DNA of 64,000 nt from Spongiivirga citrea (GCF_010671565.1 NZ_JAABOQ010000004.1:535875-599874), one strand, 5' to 3'. Shown: positions 8,963 to 18,087, counted from the stretch's first letter. Numbers and translations: made by a program. Notes: generated by a model not told the origin, from the letters alone.

Positions 8963-9001
8963 GTATTCAGTTGGCAGTTAGCAGTTCTGCCGACTGAATA
9001 C
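8963..9001. repeat. Imperfect palindrome of the GTATTCAGT-GGCAG family
   Basis: Arms GTATTCAGTTGGCAG (8963-8977) and CTGCCGACTGAATAC (8987-9001) pair with one mismatch around a 9-base loop. It lies between two convergent genes and could double as a terminator, though no T-run follows. Similar words occur at 23690-23720, 23840-23878 and 37908-37935. Confidence 0.55.
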
Positions 9002-9020
9002 TGAACACTAAATACTAGAT

Positions 9021-9560
9021 TCACCAGCCTTCTCGTTGGATCAAATTAGCAATATGTGCGTAGTGATGTCGACTGTGCCAAGCGTAAATTCCGGTTTGTT
9101 TTTTAAGATTGACCTCAACATCTCCTTCAGGATGAATGTAACTTCTGTTTAGCTGATCATTCGATAAGCTTTTAATTGTCGCAACTAGTTTAGCATGGAT
9201 AGCTTTTAGATAATCTAACGAAATTTGAATCGGTAGGTTTCTGGCATCTTCTAACTCAGCCCAATCTTGCTCAAAATATGCCTTTATCCTTGGCTTATCT
9301 TCTGTTAATGTCCATTTAAAACGTGTATAGCTATGGTGATGACTATCCGCTAAATGATGAACTGTTTGACGTACCGTCCAACCACCAGGTCGATAAGGTG
9401 TATTTAATTGTTTGTCTGACAAATCAGCTACTAATGCAGTTAGTTTTTCTGGAAACGCTTCTAAAACTTGAACCCAAGTATCTATTTGCTCCTGAGTGTA
9501 TCGTTCTGGTGCCTCAAATTGCCCTATTGGATATCGCAGTTTATCGAGTTGGTTGGTCAT
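9021..9560 (-). CDS. DinB/YfiT-family putative metal-dependent hydrolase or thiol transferase
   Basis: 179 residues with the YfiT layout: a YPIGQF opening, then a PGGWTVRQTVHHLADSHHHS block (H68, H69, H74-76) and a C-terminal WHSRHHYAHI block (H162, H165, H166, H169) that together supply the metal histidines of the DinB four-helix bundle. Family members include bacillithiol S-transferases and hydrolases of uncertain substrate. It is convergent with the phosphoesterase and divergent from the peroxiredoxin. Confidence 0.88.
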   Translation of the reverse strand: MTNQLDKLRYPIGQFEAPERYTQEQIDTWVQVLEAFPEKLTALVADLSDKQLNTPYRPGGWTVRQTVHHLADSHHHSYTRFKWTLTEDKPRIKAYFEQDWAELEDARNLPIQISLDYLKAIHAKLVATIKSLSNDQLNRSYIHPEGDVEVNLKKQTGIYAWHSRHHYAHIANLIQREGW

Positions 9561-9675
9561 TATTTATGGTTTAATTCGAGCTTAAAAATACTTTATTTTT
9601 CATGTACATATGCCATCCTTTTAAACAATAACAAAACCATAACACAATATTCTATTAAATAAGTAGATTAATCGA

Positions 9676-9683
9676 TAATTTTG
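9676..9683 (+). promoter_or_regulatory. -7 element of peroxiredoxin promoter
   Basis: TAATTTTG matches the Bacteroidota -7 consensus TAnnTTTG exactly and lies 26 bases before the ATG at 9709. No clear TTTG is seen at -33. Confidence 0.5.
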
Positions 9684-9708
9684 TAAAATAACTCATAAAA
9701 ATAAAACC

Positions 9709-10350
9709 ATGTCTACATTAAGATTAGGAGATATAGCTCCAGATTTTACAGCAGAAAGCTCAGAAGGAACTATTAGCTTTCATGAATACTTAGGAGATAG
9801 TTGGGGAGTACTTTTTTCGCATCCAGCTGATTACACTCCAGTATGCACAACCGAATTAGGGACTGTTTCAAAATACAAATCTGAATTTTTGAAAAGAAAT
9901 ACGAAGGTCATTGCATTAAGTGTTGACGGATTAGAATCGCATAAAGGTTGGATTCAAGATATCAATGAAACTCAAAATACGACAGTTAACTTTCCGATTA
10001 TTGCAGACGAAGATCGAAACGTTTCTGAACTGTATGATATGATCCATCCAAATGCAGATAGCAAGCTTACCGTACGATCGGTATTTGTGATTGCACCGGA
10101 CAAAACCATTAAATTGATTATCACCTATCCAGCATCTACTGGACGAAATTTTGATGAATTACTGCGCGTTATTGATTCTTTACAACTAACAGCTTATCAT
10201 AAAGTAGCAACACCAGCGAATTGGGAACATGGTCAAGAGGTAGTGATTAGTCCCTCAGTGAGCAACGAAGAAGCAGCTGAGCTATTTCCAAAAGGATTTA
10301 AAGAAGTAAAGCCGTATTTAAGATTGACGGAGCAGCCGAATTTGAATTAA
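9709..10350 (+). CDS. 1-Cys peroxiredoxin (Prx6 type)
   Basis: Reduces hydrogen peroxide and organic peroxides in the cytosol. 213 residues with the peroxidatic cysteine C46 in PADYTPVCTTE. It is the only cysteine in the protein, so resolution must use an external thiol. The extended C-terminal part (about 150-213) with a conserved TPANWEHGQEVV block is typical of the Prx6 subfamily. It stands alone with its own promoter. Confidence 0.95.
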   Translation: MSTLRLGDIAPDFTAESSEGTISFHEYLGDSWGVLFSHPADYTPVCTTELGTVSKYKSEFLKRNTKVIALSVDGLESHKGWIQDINETQNTTVNFPIIADEDRNVSELYDMIHPNADSKLTVRSVFVIAPDKTIKLIITYPASTGRNFDELLRVIDSLQLTAYHKVATPANWEHGQEVVISPSVSNEEAAELFPKGFKEVKPYLRLTEQPNLN

Positions 10351-10364
10351 GGTAACAATATAAA

Positions 10365-10414
10365 CGAGTGCAGTTGAATCGAAAAAATAGGTTTCGACTG
10401 CGCTCAACCTGACA
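10365..10414. repeat. Intergenic imperfect palindrome, TTCGACTGCGCTC family
   Basis: Between the convergent peroxiredoxin and ftsY genes, GAGTGCAGT...TCGAAA pairs imperfectly with TTTCG-ACTGCGCTC, followed by AACCTGACA. The words match arms of the element at 2240-2350 and the partial copy near 43683. Confidence 0.5.
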
Positions 10415-10428
10415 TTACTAAATGTTCG

Positions 10429-11382
10429 TTATTTAAAAAATGAATCGACGAATTCGTATTTATTAAATACCTGAAGATCTTCCATACCCTCTCCTACGCC
10501 GATATACTTTACAGGAATTTGAAACTGATCAGAAATCCCGATCACAACACCACCTTTTGCGGTACCATCTAATTTTGTAACAGCTAGGCTAGTCACTTCG
10601 GTAGCTGCAGTAAATTGTTTTGCTTGTTCAAATGCGTTTTGACCTGTTGAACCATCTAGTACTAATAATACATCATGTGGAGCATCACCTACTACTTTCT
10701 GCATTACGCGCTTTACTTTAGTAAGCTCGTTCATTAAGTTGACCTTATTATGAAGTCGGCCAGCTGTATCAATAATAATCACATCAGCATCTTGAGCAAC
10801 ACCAGATTGTAAAGTGTCAAAGGCTACGGAGGCAGGATCACTTCCCATATCTTGTTTTACGATAGGTACTCCTACCCGATCTGCCCATACTTGTAATTGA
10901 TCGATCGCTGCAGCACGAAACGTATCTGCTGCGCCAAGCACGACCTTAAGTCCCTTGGCATTAAATTGATGTGCTAACTTTCCAATAGTTGTGGTTTTAC
11001 CAACTCCATTTACGCCAACAACCATTAATACATACGGTTTTTTATCGGTTGGAATAGAAAATTCTGTTTCCTCTCCTACATTGGTTTCTGATAACAAACC
11101 AGCTATTTCTTCACGTAGTATTACGTTAAGCTCATCGGTACCTAGATACTTGTCATTTGAGACACGTTCCTCGATACGTTCAATAATTTTTAAAGTAGTG
11201 TTTACCCCAACATCAGATGTTACCAGAATTTCTTCTAGATTATCTAATACGTCATCATCTACCTTCGATTTTCCAGCGACAGCCTTACTAAGCTTGTTAA
11301 AGAAACTGGTTTTTGATTTCTCAAGTCCCTTATCTAAGGTTTCCTTTTTATCAGAAGAGAATATTTTTTTGAAAAAACTCAT
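10429..11382 (-). CDS. ftsY: Signal recognition particle receptor FtsY
   Basis: SRP-receptor GTPase that delivers ribosome-nascent chain complexes to SecYEG. 317 residues with a short basic N terminus, no long acidic A domain, then the NG domain: G1 GVNGVGKT (123-130), DTFRAAA (153-159), G3 DTAGR (205-209) and TKLDGTAKGG near residue 268. Short A domains are common in Bacteroidota. It is read from its own promoter after the ribosomal-protein cluster. Confidence 0.97.
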   Translation of the reverse strand: MSFFKKIFSSDKKETLDKGLEKSKTSFFNKLSKAVAGKSKVDDDVLDNLEEILVTSDVGVNTTLKIIERIEERVSNDKYLGTDELNVILREEIAGLLSETNVGEETEFSIPTDKKPYVLMVVGVNGVGKTTTIGKLAHQFNAKGLKVVLGAADTFRAAAIDQLQVWADRVGVPIVKQDMGSDPASVAFDTLQSGVAQDADVIIIDTAGRLHNKVNLMNELTKVKRVMQKVVGDAPHDVLLVLDGSTGQNAFEQAKQFTAATEVTSLAVTKLDGTAKGGVVIGISDQFQIPVKYIGVGEGMEDLQVFNKYEFVDSFFK

Positions 11383-11475
11383 GTGCTGAGCTGTGGTTTT
11401 AGTTATTGGTTGTGCTTTAAAACCTGGTTCTTACAATACGGTTTTATCAGGAAAAGCATCAAAAATTTAAGTTGC

Positions 11476-11483
11476 CAAATATA
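11476..11483 (-). promoter_or_regulatory. -7 element of ftsY promoter
   Basis: Read on the minus strand this is TATATTTG, an exact match to TAnnTTTG, about 94 bases before the ftsY ATG. It sits immediately after the terminator of the DUF4295 cluster, so ftsY can be expressed independently. A -33 TTTG is not seen. Confidence 0.45.
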
Positions 11484-11520
11484 CAAAAAGAAAAAGCTAC
11501 CTGTAGACTACAGATAGCTT
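11482..11520 (-). terminator. Rho-independent terminator of the rpmB-rpmG-DUF4295 cluster
   Basis: On the minus strand AAGCTATCTGTAG and CTACAGGTAGCTT form a 13-bp stem with one G-U pair, followed by TTTTCTTTTT. It lies 25 bases after the DUF4295 stop. Confidence 0.8.
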
Positions 11521-11544
11521 TGTATTATTATGAAAAATAATGTC

Positions 11545-11694
11545 TTACTTTTTCAAAAAGTCGTTTACCAATTCAGGAGACATTACTGCCTCTACAAATG
11601 TGTAAGCTCCAGTTTTTGGGGATTTTACCATTTTGATAGCTTTTGTAAGTCTTTTTGAACCTGTCTGTAACGTTGCTACTGATTTCTTTGCCAT
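11545..11694 (-). CDS. DUF4295 small basic protein (ribosome-associated cluster)
   Basis: 49 residues starting MAKKSVATLQTGS and ending VNDFLKK. It is lysine-rich and matches the short DUF4295 family found in Bacteroidota directly downstream of the L28 and L33 genes. Size, charge and position suggest a ribosome-associated role, but function is not established. It is last in a three-gene cluster and ends just before a strong terminator. Confidence 0.88.
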   Translation of the reverse strand: MAKKSVATLQTGSKRLTKAIKMVKSPKTGAYTFVEAVMSPELVNDFLKK

Positions 11695-11737
11695 GGCTTA
11701 TATGCTTTTGGATTTTTCTTAGAAGAAAATTCCCTAA

Positions 11738-11920
11738 TTATTTAATCTCTTTATGAACAGTCATCTTCTTCAAGATAGGATTGAATTTTTTGATCTCAAT
11801 TCTATCTGGAGTATTTTTCTTATTCTTAGTAGTAATGTAACGAGAAGTTCCTGGCTTACCAGATCCTTTGTGCTCAGTACACTCTAATATAACTTGAATT
11901 CTATTTCCTTTCTTTGCCAT
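11738..11920 (-). CDS. rpmG: 50S ribosomal protein L33
   Basis: 60 residues, starting [21 protein letters not shown] with [22 protein letters not shown] following, which is the L33 core. There is one cysteine in the ECTEHK segment and no CxxC pair in the C-terminal half, so this looks like the zinc-free form. It lies 15 bp after rpmB and 43 bp before the DUF4295 gene. Confidence 0.96.
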   Translation of the reverse strand: MAKKGNRIQVILECTEHKGSGKPGTSRYITTKNKKNTPDRIEIKKFNPILKKMTVHKEIK

Positions 11921-11935
11921 TGTACTCCTACTTTA

Positions 11936-12172
11936 TTATTTGATAAAGCCTTTGGCTTTAGCTTCTTTTAAAACTGCTGAAATTCCTTTTCTATTAATAT
12001 TCTTCAAAGCTGAAGCAGAAACTTTCAACGTGATCCATTTATCTTCTTCAGGAATGTAAAAACGCTTTTTCATTAAGTTCGCATGGAACTTTCTTTTCGT
12101 CTTGTTCATTGCGTGCGAAACGTTGTTTCCAACCATCGCTTTTTTTCCTGTAAGTTCACAAACTCTAGACAT
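11936..12172 (-). CDS. rpmB: 50S ribosomal protein L28
   Basis: 78 residues with the L28 signature: MSRVCELTGKKAMVGNNVSHA, then TKRKFHANLMKKRFY and a basic C terminus. Only one cysteine is present, so it is the zinc-free form. It is first in the rpmB-rpmG-DUF4295 cluster; the spacer upstream to cinA is 79 bp. Confidence 0.97.
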   Translation of the reverse strand: MSRVCELTGKKAMVGNNVSHAMNKTKRKFHANLMKKRFYIPEEDKWITLKVSASALKNINRKGISAVLKEAKAKGFIK

Positions 12173-12251
12173 TATTCTTAACTTTTAAATAGTTATCTTA
12201 AAACAGGGTGCAAAATAACGAATAATTAATGGTTCTGACAAATAAAAAAAT

Positions 12252-13499
12252 CTAGTTTTTTGAAATTTCTCGAAGCAACATTTCCATTGCTTTATTCACC
12301 GCTTTTTGTGTCACCCGAACGCGGTGATTTCCTAGATTAAATTTTTCAGAATATACTCCTTCCGGAGTTGCTAAACCAATAAAAACAGTTCCAATTTCAG
12401 CATCAGAATCTCCTTTGGTTGGCCCTGCATTTCCAGTAGTGGCAATAGCGTAGTCTGCATTCATCACTTTTTGAACTCCTAGTGCCATTTGTTCAGCAAC
12501 CTCTGCACTTACAACAGAATGCTGATTGATTACAGTTTCATCAACACCTAACATTTCCGTTTTAGATTGGGTTGCATAAGTCACTACTCCTCCCTTAAAA
12601 TATTTTGAAGCTCCAGGAACAGAAGTCAAATGTTCGGCTAGTTTTCCGCCAGTACAGCTTTCTGCCAAGGCTAAAGTGACTTGTTTTTCTATTAATTTTC
12701 TACCAACAACAACCTCGATGGCATCGGTCTCTTCTAAACCAACTATGATGTCTCCTATTAATGGGTATAGTTTTTCAATAAACCCATCTATCTGCTTATC
12801 TAAAACCTCCTTATCCCATCCTTTGGTAGATAAACGAAGTCGTACGCGCCCTAAATTTGGTAAGTATGCCAACTTTATATGTACAGGCAAACTATCTTCC
12901 CATGCTTCTATTTTTTCTGCGATAGCACTTTCCCCAAGCCCATATGTCATTACTGTTTTGTGCAGAATAAATGGCAGTTTGAATTCTTTTTGAATACGCG
13001 GAAGCACTTCCAACTGCATTAATTGCTGCATTTCAAAAGGAACTCCAGGCATAGATATGACAACTTTCCCGTTACGCTCAATCCACATTCCAGGGGCTGT
13101 GCCATAGTTGTTGTTTAAAACAGTAGCCGATGTTAAGACTAACGCTTGCTGCCTGTTAAGATCAGATATCGGAGTCGTTATATACTTTCGGAAAATAGCT
13201 TCAATGTGCTCTAATACAGCATCATCTTGAACTAAGGTGTCATCGAAATATTCGCAAAGTGTGTGTTTGGTAACATCGTCCTTGGTAGGACCTAAACCAC
13301 CCGTTATGATAAGAATGTCAGCGCGCTCTTCTGCCTCCTTTAAGGCCGTTAAAATATGCTGACGAGAATCGGAAATAGAACTAATTTGCGCGACCTCAAC
13401 ACCTATTTTATTGAGTTCTTTACTAATAAATGCAGAATTAGTATCTACAATTTGACCGATGAGTATTTCATCACCAATCGTAATAATTTCGGCTTTCAT
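12252..13499 (-). CDS. cinA: CinA-family protein (MoCF domain plus nicotinamide-nucleotide amidase domain)
   Basis: 415 residues in two domains. Residues 1-170 are a molybdopterin-binding-like (COG1058) domain with [13 protein letters not shown]. Residues about 255-415 are the CinA C-terminal domain with [23 protein letters not shown] and the TGNAGPT segment. The family hydrolyses ADP-ribose/NMN-type substrates in pyridine-nucleotide salvage. The start codon overlaps the stop of the upstream Hpt gene (TAATG at 13501-13497 on the minus strand), so translation is probably coupled. Confidence 0.94.
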   Translation of the reverse strand: MKAEIITIGDEILIGQIVDTNSAFISKELNKIGVEVAQISSISDSRQHILTALKEAEERADILIITGGLGPTKDDVTKHTLCEYFDDTLVQDDAVLEHIEAIFRKYITTPISDLNRQQALVLTSATVLNNNYGTAPGMWIERNGKVVISMPGVPFEMQQLMQLEVLPRIQKEFKLPFILHKTVMTYGLGESAIAEKIEAWEDSLPVHIKLAYLPNLGRVRLRLSTKGWDKEVLDKQIDGFIEKLYPLIGDIIVGLEETDAIEVVVGRKLIEKQVTLALAESCTGGKLAEHLTSVPGASKYFKGGVVTYATQSKTEMLGVDETVINQHSVVSAEVAEQMALGVQKVMNADYAIATTGNAGPTKGDSDAEIGTVFIGLATPEGVYSEKFNLGNHRVRVTQKAVNKAMEMLLREISKN

Positions 13500-13843
13500 T
13501 ACAAGTCAAAGTCCGACTTTAATTCAGCTATAGCACTATCAATCACAGCAACAACCTTTTCGAAAATAGAATCGATATTATCAGGGTCTTTACCTCCATA
13601 CTTACCCCAGTCTTGTACTACGATTAAGTCCTCGAGAATACCAACCTTAAACATATCAATAGTCGACTTCATTTTGTGCGCAGTTTGATGAGTTTGAGTA
13701 TAATTCTTGCTTGCTACGGCTTCTTTTAAAACCTCAAGATCAGCTGGCATTTCTTCGACAAAGCTTTGCGCTACCGCTTTTACGAATCCTTCATCACCGC
13801 CAGCAATTTCATGTATGTTGTCTAGCTTATAATTTACTTCCAT
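13499..13843 (-). CDS. Single-domain Hpt phosphotransfer protein
   Basis: 114 residues forming one histidine-phosphotransfer domain. The phospho-accepting residue is H56 in [14 protein letters not shown], in the usual helix, with a conserved downstream glycine-poor helix pair. There is no kinase or receiver next to it, so its partners must be encoded elsewhere; the nearest kinase and regulator here are at 46.6-48.2 kb, with no sequence reason to pair them. It is sandwiched between the FAH hydrolase gene (2 bp) and cinA (overlap). Confidence 0.88.
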   Translation of the reverse strand: MEVNYKLDNIHEIAGGDEGFVKAVAQSFVEEMPADLEVLKEAVASKNYTQTHQTAHKMKSTIDMFKVGILEDLIVVQDWGKYGGKDPDNIDSIFEKVVAVIDSAIAELKSDFDL

Positions 13844-13845
13844 TG

Positions 13846-14457
13846 TTATTTTACTTTGATTGAAAAAAGTTGCTGGCCTTCTATTGAGCCCACCAATTGA
13901 TCGTTTATTGACACCCTACCTACCCCGGCCGGTGTTCCTGTAAATATAATATCTCCTATCTTTAATGTAAAATATTTTGAGACATATTCAATTAACTCAT
14001 CTATTTTCCACAGCATATGACTCGTATTACCTATTTGAACCTTTTCACCATTTTGCTCTAGTTCGAAATTGATATCATCAACATTCTTAAAGTTAGATTT
14101 TGGTAGCCATTCACCAATAACAGCTGAACCATCAAAACCTTTGGCCTTTTCCCATGGCAAACCCTTTGCTTTCAATTTTGATTGCAAATCTCGAGCCGTA
14201 AAATCAATTCCTAAGCCAATTTCATCGTAATATTTGTGGGCGAATTTTTTATCTATGTGTTTTCCCAATTTATTAATTCGTACCAAGATTTCAACTTCAT
14301 AATGAATATCATCAGAAAAATCAGGAATAAAAAAGGGTTGTTTTTTAATTAAAATGGCAGTGTCAGGCTTTAAGAAGACTACCGGATCGGTAGGCCTTTC
14401 ATTCGCTAACTCCTTTATATGTTCAGTATAGTTTCTGCCAATACAAATAATTTTCAC
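13846..14457 (-). CDS. Fumarylacetoacetate hydrolase family protein
   Basis: 203 residues, a short single-domain FAH-fold enzyme. MKIICIGRNYTEHIKEL opens the protein; VFLKPDTA and the metal-binding HYEVEILVRI block (ExE) follow, and GDIIFTGTPAGVG gives the C-terminal signature. Members act on C-C or keto-acid bonds (acylpyruvase, oxaloacetate decarboxylase); which one cannot be decided here. First gene of a three-gene run with Hpt and cinA. Confidence 0.92.
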   Translation of the reverse strand: MKIICIGRNYTEHIKELANERPTDPVVFLKPDTAILIKKQPFFIPDFSDDIHYEVEILVRINKLGKHIDKKFAHKYYDEIGLGIDFTARDLQSKLKAKGLPWEKAKGFDGSAVIGEWLPKSNFKNVDDINFELEQNGEKVQIGNTSHMLWKIDELIEYVSKYFTLKIGDIIFTGTPAGVGRVSINDQLVGSIEGQQLFSIKVK

Positions 14458-14541
14458 TAGGCTGGTACTATATTAATTTATTTTATTGATTACAAGATAG
14501 TTAATTTTCACTTTGTCAAATCCACAAGAATTAATTAACTA

Positions 14542-15318
14542 TTATGATAGTTTATTATTCAATCGTCGCAACTTAATCGCCGTTAATACTTTTTTGGTAT
14601 ATAAAGGAAAATCTGCATTTAGCAACCAACCAAAATAACCAGGTTCTTTGTCCATAACCTCTGTTACTAGTTTCCCTTTATGCTTACCAAATGAAAAACA
14701 TTCTTCATTATCTTCATTATATACGATAAAACCGGCAAAATCGACGCTATTTTTTCTAGTTGTGAATTCGCTTAACTTTTTTACATCATTTTCCAAGTCT
14801 TCATATCGATCTAGCTGAGATTTTAAAACTGCATAGGTAGCATTTGTATCGGCAGCCGCACTATGAGCATCTTTTAAGTCCTCATCGCAATAAAACTTAT
14901 AGGCCGCTTCTAGTGTGCGCTTTTCCATTTTATGAAAAATAGTTTGCACATCGACAGATACGCGATTTTTCATATCAAAATCAATATCTGCTCGCAATAG
15001 TTCTTCTGCTAATAAAGGAATGTCAAAACGATCAGAATTAAATCCAGCTAAATCTGAATCTTTGATCATGTTGTATACTTCTTTAGAAAGCTCCTTAAAG
15101 GTCGGTTCATTCGCCACCTTATCATCGCTAATACCATGTATAGCTGTAGATTGAGAGGGAATTGGCATTTCTGGATTGACCAGCCATGTTTTACTTTCTT
15201 TATTTCCGTTGGGATGAACTTTTAAAATGGCGATCTCGACAATACGATCTTTGGTAATGTCAATACCCGTTGTTTCTAGGTCAAAAAAACAGATGGGCTT
15301 GTTTAATTTTAATTCCAT
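14542..15318 (-). CDS. DEDDh 3'-5' exonuclease
   Basis: 258 residues. The exonuclease sites are FFDLETTG (D13, E15), NSDRFD (D99), and AHSAAADT (H152, D157), a full DEDDh set as in the DnaQ epsilon fold. The C-terminal 60 residues (FSFGKHKGKLVTEVM and GYFGWLLNADF) match the short DUF3820-like module found in exodeoxyribonuclease X-type proteins. It may serve in DNA repair or as a stand-alone proofreading activity. It is divergent from the glutaredoxin-GyrI gene. Confidence 0.9.
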   Translation of the reverse strand: MELKLNKPICFFDLETTGIDITKDRIVEIAILKVHPNGNKESKTWLVNPEMPIPSQSTAIHGISDDKVANEPTFKELSKEVYNMIKDSDLAGFNSDRFDIPLLAEELLRADIDFDMKNRVSVDVQTIFHKMEKRTLEAAYKFYCDEDLKDAHSAAADTNATYAVLKSQLDRYEDLENDVKKLSEFTTRKNSVDFAGFIVYNEDNEECFSFGKHKGKLVTEVMDKEPGYFGWLLNADFPLYTKKVLTAIKLRRLNNKLS

Positions 15319-15589
15319 TAGGTTATTGGCTATTCGCGCTGGTTTTTATTGTGCCCGAATGTGTATAATTCATTGTTATTAATGTAAAGATACGTATTGA
15401 AAGCTGAAGTTATTTGATATTTATTATCATTGTTCAATACAATATGATAACCCTCTCATTCAGGGAATGCTAGGTTCTAATCTCAATTGTCAATTGGGGA
15501 TAAAATCATATTAAAGCACGATTATTAGGCTTTCTTCTCTTTTGAAAAACCCATTTTTAATACCTTGCGAACAAACAAGCTATAAAAAC

Positions 15590-16693
15590 ATGCTAAAACA
15601 AATTGCTTTTTTAACCCTATTCTGCGTTTTTCAATTACAAGCACAAGAGGAACCGATTGAAATCAAAGAGGAGAAATCTGCAAACCGAATTTCATTCTAC
15701 GCAATCAACAAAAATCGACAGGATTTTGACGTTCTTTTTAAAGTGATTGGCACTGATTTTAGGCAAAGTAAAGCAAGAGCCAGATGGGTGCGTCTTCCAG
15801 CGACCTCAAAAGTACAGTTGCACAACATTATCGTTTTACGAGGAAAAACACCAAAATATACTCATAATCTTGAAGTTCGTGATAGTTTATCTAGAAGAGC
15901 TTTAAAAAGGCCAGCTACCAAGATCGTGGTTCCGCCTAAAAAGATAAAACCTAGCAAATACATTATTGTATATAAGACAAAAAATTGTATTAACTGTGAT
16001 GATATTGTCAATGAACTAGAAAGCAATAATTACGACTACAGAACAGTTGATCTAGCTGAAAAACCTAGTTTGCAAGAACAGCTTTCAAAATCATTTGGTT
16101 CTGCTACGCAATTAGATTCTATATCAACACCAATTATAAATTTAGGCGGTAAATTATACAGCTGGATTGATAGTTATGATCAGCTAATTGACGAACTGAA
16201 TCCCGACGCTAAAAAATCAAATAAAAATGGCATGGAAACAACTACTGCAGTATTGGAGAGTTTTCAAGTAATTGGAATTAAAGTTCGAACCATTAATAAA
16301 GATGGGCAGTCAGGAAAAGATATTAAGGCATTATGGGATCGTTTTTTTACAGATAGCATACTCCAAAAAATCCCAAATAAGCTTGGTGGCGAACTTTATA
16401 ATATTTATACCAATTATGAAAGCGATTATTTGGGTGACTATGATTGCATACTCGGCTGCAAAGTCTCTTCTTTAGATGAAATTCCTGAAGGTATGACCGG
16501 AATAACGATAAGAAAAGATACCTACGAAACCTTTACTTCTAAAGGCGAATTACCAAAATCGGTACTAGATACATGGCAATATATCTGGAAAAACAAGACG
16601 AACAGAAGTTATGGCGCAGATTTTGATGTTTATGGACCAGATGCATTTAATAGTACTAATGCAACTGTAAAAACATATGTATCGATTAAGTAA
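15590..16693 (+). CDS. Secreted glutaredoxin-like protein fused to a GyrI/AraC-type effector-binding domain
   Basis: 367 residues from the ATG at 15590, chosen because it opens a clean signal peptide (MLKQIAFLTLFCVFQLQAQ); an upstream in-frame TTG at 15542 would bury it. Residues 22-115 form an unassigned beta-rich domain. Residues 122-203 are glutaredoxin-like, with CINC (C133, C136) and a cis-proline STPI (P181). Residues 215-367 match the small-molecule-binding domain of GyrI/Rob regulators: VIGIKVRTI, LWDRFFTD, LGCKVSSLDEIP and YGADFDVYGP. That domain is normally cytoplasmic, so a signal peptide ahead of it is unusual. The junction falls at NKNGMETTT, where a free GyrI-like protein would start. 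A paralogue of the first two domains follows immediately. Confidence 0.75.
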   Translation: MLKQIAFLTLFCVFQLQAQEEPIEIKEEKSANRISFYAINKNRQDFDVLFKVIGTDFRQSKARARWVRLPATSKVQLHNIIVLRGKTPKYTHNLEVRDSLSRRALKRPATKIVVPPKKIKPSKYIIVYKTKNCINCDDIVNELESNNYDYRTVDLAEKPSLQEQLSKSFGSATQLDSISTPIINLGGKLYSWIDSYDQLIDELNPDAKKSNKNGMETTTAVLESFQVIGIKVRTINKDGQSGKDIKALWDRFFTDSILQKIPNKLGGELYNIYTNYESDYLGDYDCILGCKVSSLDEIPEGMTGITIRKDTYETFTSKGELPKSVLDTWQYIWKNKTNRSYGADFDVYGPDAFNSTNATVKTYVSIK

Positions 16694-16694
16694 A

Positions 16695-17300
16695 ATGCGA
16701 GTAGTTTTTTTTATTTTTTGTTTGTCACTATTTACGTTGGCAAAAGCTCAGGATACGACCAAGGTTAAGATCATTGAAGAGAAAACTAAAAAGCGTATTA
16801 TGTTGTCTGCTGAGAATGTTACAGACAAATCTCACGATGTCTTTTTCATGGTTAATGCCACAGGCTTTAGACGAAGTGCTTCGCGACCCATGATTAAAAC
16901 CATTCCTGCAAAAACTAAAATACATCTGATCACACTTATTCCATTAGCAAATGTTGAAAGTAAGTACGACTACCGGCTAATTGTTCAAGACAAAACCACT
17001 AATATCGGGATTCGGAAAGATCATAATCCTATTAAATTAAAACTCCCTGAGGAGCTATTGGTTTTTACTAGAAAAAATCATATTCCATCTCAAGAACTGA
17101 TTGCCCAGTTAAAGGTTGAAAAAATCACTTATGAAGAAGTGGACTTTGACGAGACCAGCGTTCATAGAGAATTACTAAACAATCATTTTATTGCAAAAAA
17201 CATCAATAAGGATAGTGTTAAGCTACCTATTGTCAGTTTTAAAAAGGATATTCATTTAGAGGTGAAAACTATTGATGCTGTGCGAAAGCTATTGAATTAA
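16695..17300 (+). CDS. Secreted paralogue of the preceding protein with a cysteine-less glutaredoxin-like domain
   Basis: About 201 residues from the ATG at 16695 (MRVVFFIFCLSLFTLAKAQ, a clear signal peptide), one base after the preceding stop; an ATG at 16677 overlapping that gene is a weaker alternative. The N-terminal domain aligns with the upstream protein (KKRIMLSAENVTDKSHDVFF against SANRISFYAINKNRQDFDVLF). The second domain keeps the fold and the cis-proline (LPIV) but has HIPS where the neighbour has CINC, so it cannot do dithiol chemistry. It ends where the first protein continues into the GyrI-like domain. Function unknown. Confidence 0.7.
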   Translation: MRVVFFIFCLSLFTLAKAQDTTKVKIIEEKTKKRIMLSAENVTDKSHDVFFMVNATGFRRSASRPMIKTIPAKTKIHLITLIPLANVESKYDYRLIVQDKTTNIGIRKDHNPIKLKLPEELLVFTRKNHIPSQELIAQLKVEKITYEEVDFDETSVHRELLNNHFIAKNINKDSVKLPIVSFKKDIHLEVKTIDAVRKLLN

Positions 17301-17304
17301 CATA

Positions 17305-18087
17305 TCATTTTTTCCGCTTAGAAAACAACCAATCCATAAAATCAGGTTCGGCGAATGCGCTAGTCCAACTATCATGACCGTCTTCCGGGTAAATTGTCAA
17401 TTTCACATTGGCTCCGGCATTTTTCAAAGCGGTATTCATTGCCTGAGATAATTCAACAGGAACTACCTGGTCTTTTGCTCCATGAAAGATCCACCAATCG
17501 GTATTAGTTAGTTTGGGCGCCGTTTCAACATTAGCACCACCACAAATTGCGAAAGCAGCTGCAAAGGTATTTGGTATTCGTCTTACCAGCTCAAAAGTTC
17601 CCATTCCGCCCATTGAAAGTCCACCCACATACACCTGATCCTTTTTAATAGGGTAATTTTTCAAGGTCTGCTCTATTAATCCAATAACCATATGCAGCGC
17701 ATCGGTTGGAGGGCCTTCTTTTTTAAACTGAAAATCGCGTTTACCAGCTTGATCTGTTACTACATTAACATTGGACCAATAATCTGTCGCCGGACACTGA
17801 GGTAAAACTACAATTGCCGGATACTTGGTATGAATTTCTTTTTTAATGAATAATGAAGCACCATGAACTAATTGTGATTCGTTATTATTTCCTCGTTCTC
17901 CAGCGCCATGTAAAAAGAACAAAATGGGATATTCTTTTGTTGCATCGAAATTATCAGGAAAGAAAATACGGTAAGGCAATATACCTTTATCCGATTTGAA
18001 TTCGTTTCGTTGATACACACCGAAATCTTGAGCAAAGCAAGAACCAATAATTAAGAATATTGCTGCGAATGATAATACTTTTTTCAT
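17305..18087 (-). CDS. Secreted alpha/beta-hydrolase esterase (LpqC/PHB-depolymerase-like)
   Basis: 260 residues with a signal peptide ending near residue 19 (SCFAQ). The oxyanion segment FFLHGAGERG, nucleophile elbow GLSMGG, acid residue in FHGAKDQVVP and the histidine in EDGHDSW form a complete Ser-Asp-His set. The layout fits feruloyl-esterase/PHB-depolymerase-like enzymes that release acyl groups in the periplasm or outside. Substrate unknown. It converges on the glutaredoxin paralogue with a 4-bp gap. Confidence 0.87.
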   Translation of the reverse strand: MKKVLSFAAIFLIIGSCFAQDFGVYQRNEFKSDKGILPYRIFFPDNFDATKEYPILFFLHGAGERGNNNESQLVHGASLFIKKEIHTKYPAIVVLPQCPATDYWSNVNVVTDQAGKRDFQFKKEGPPTDALHMVIGLIEQTLKNYPIKKDQVYVGGLSMGGMGTFELVRRIPNTFAAAFAICGGANVETAPKLTNTDWWIFHGAKDQVVPVELSQAMNTALKNAGANVKLTIYPEDGHDSWTSAFAEPDFMDWLFSKRKK

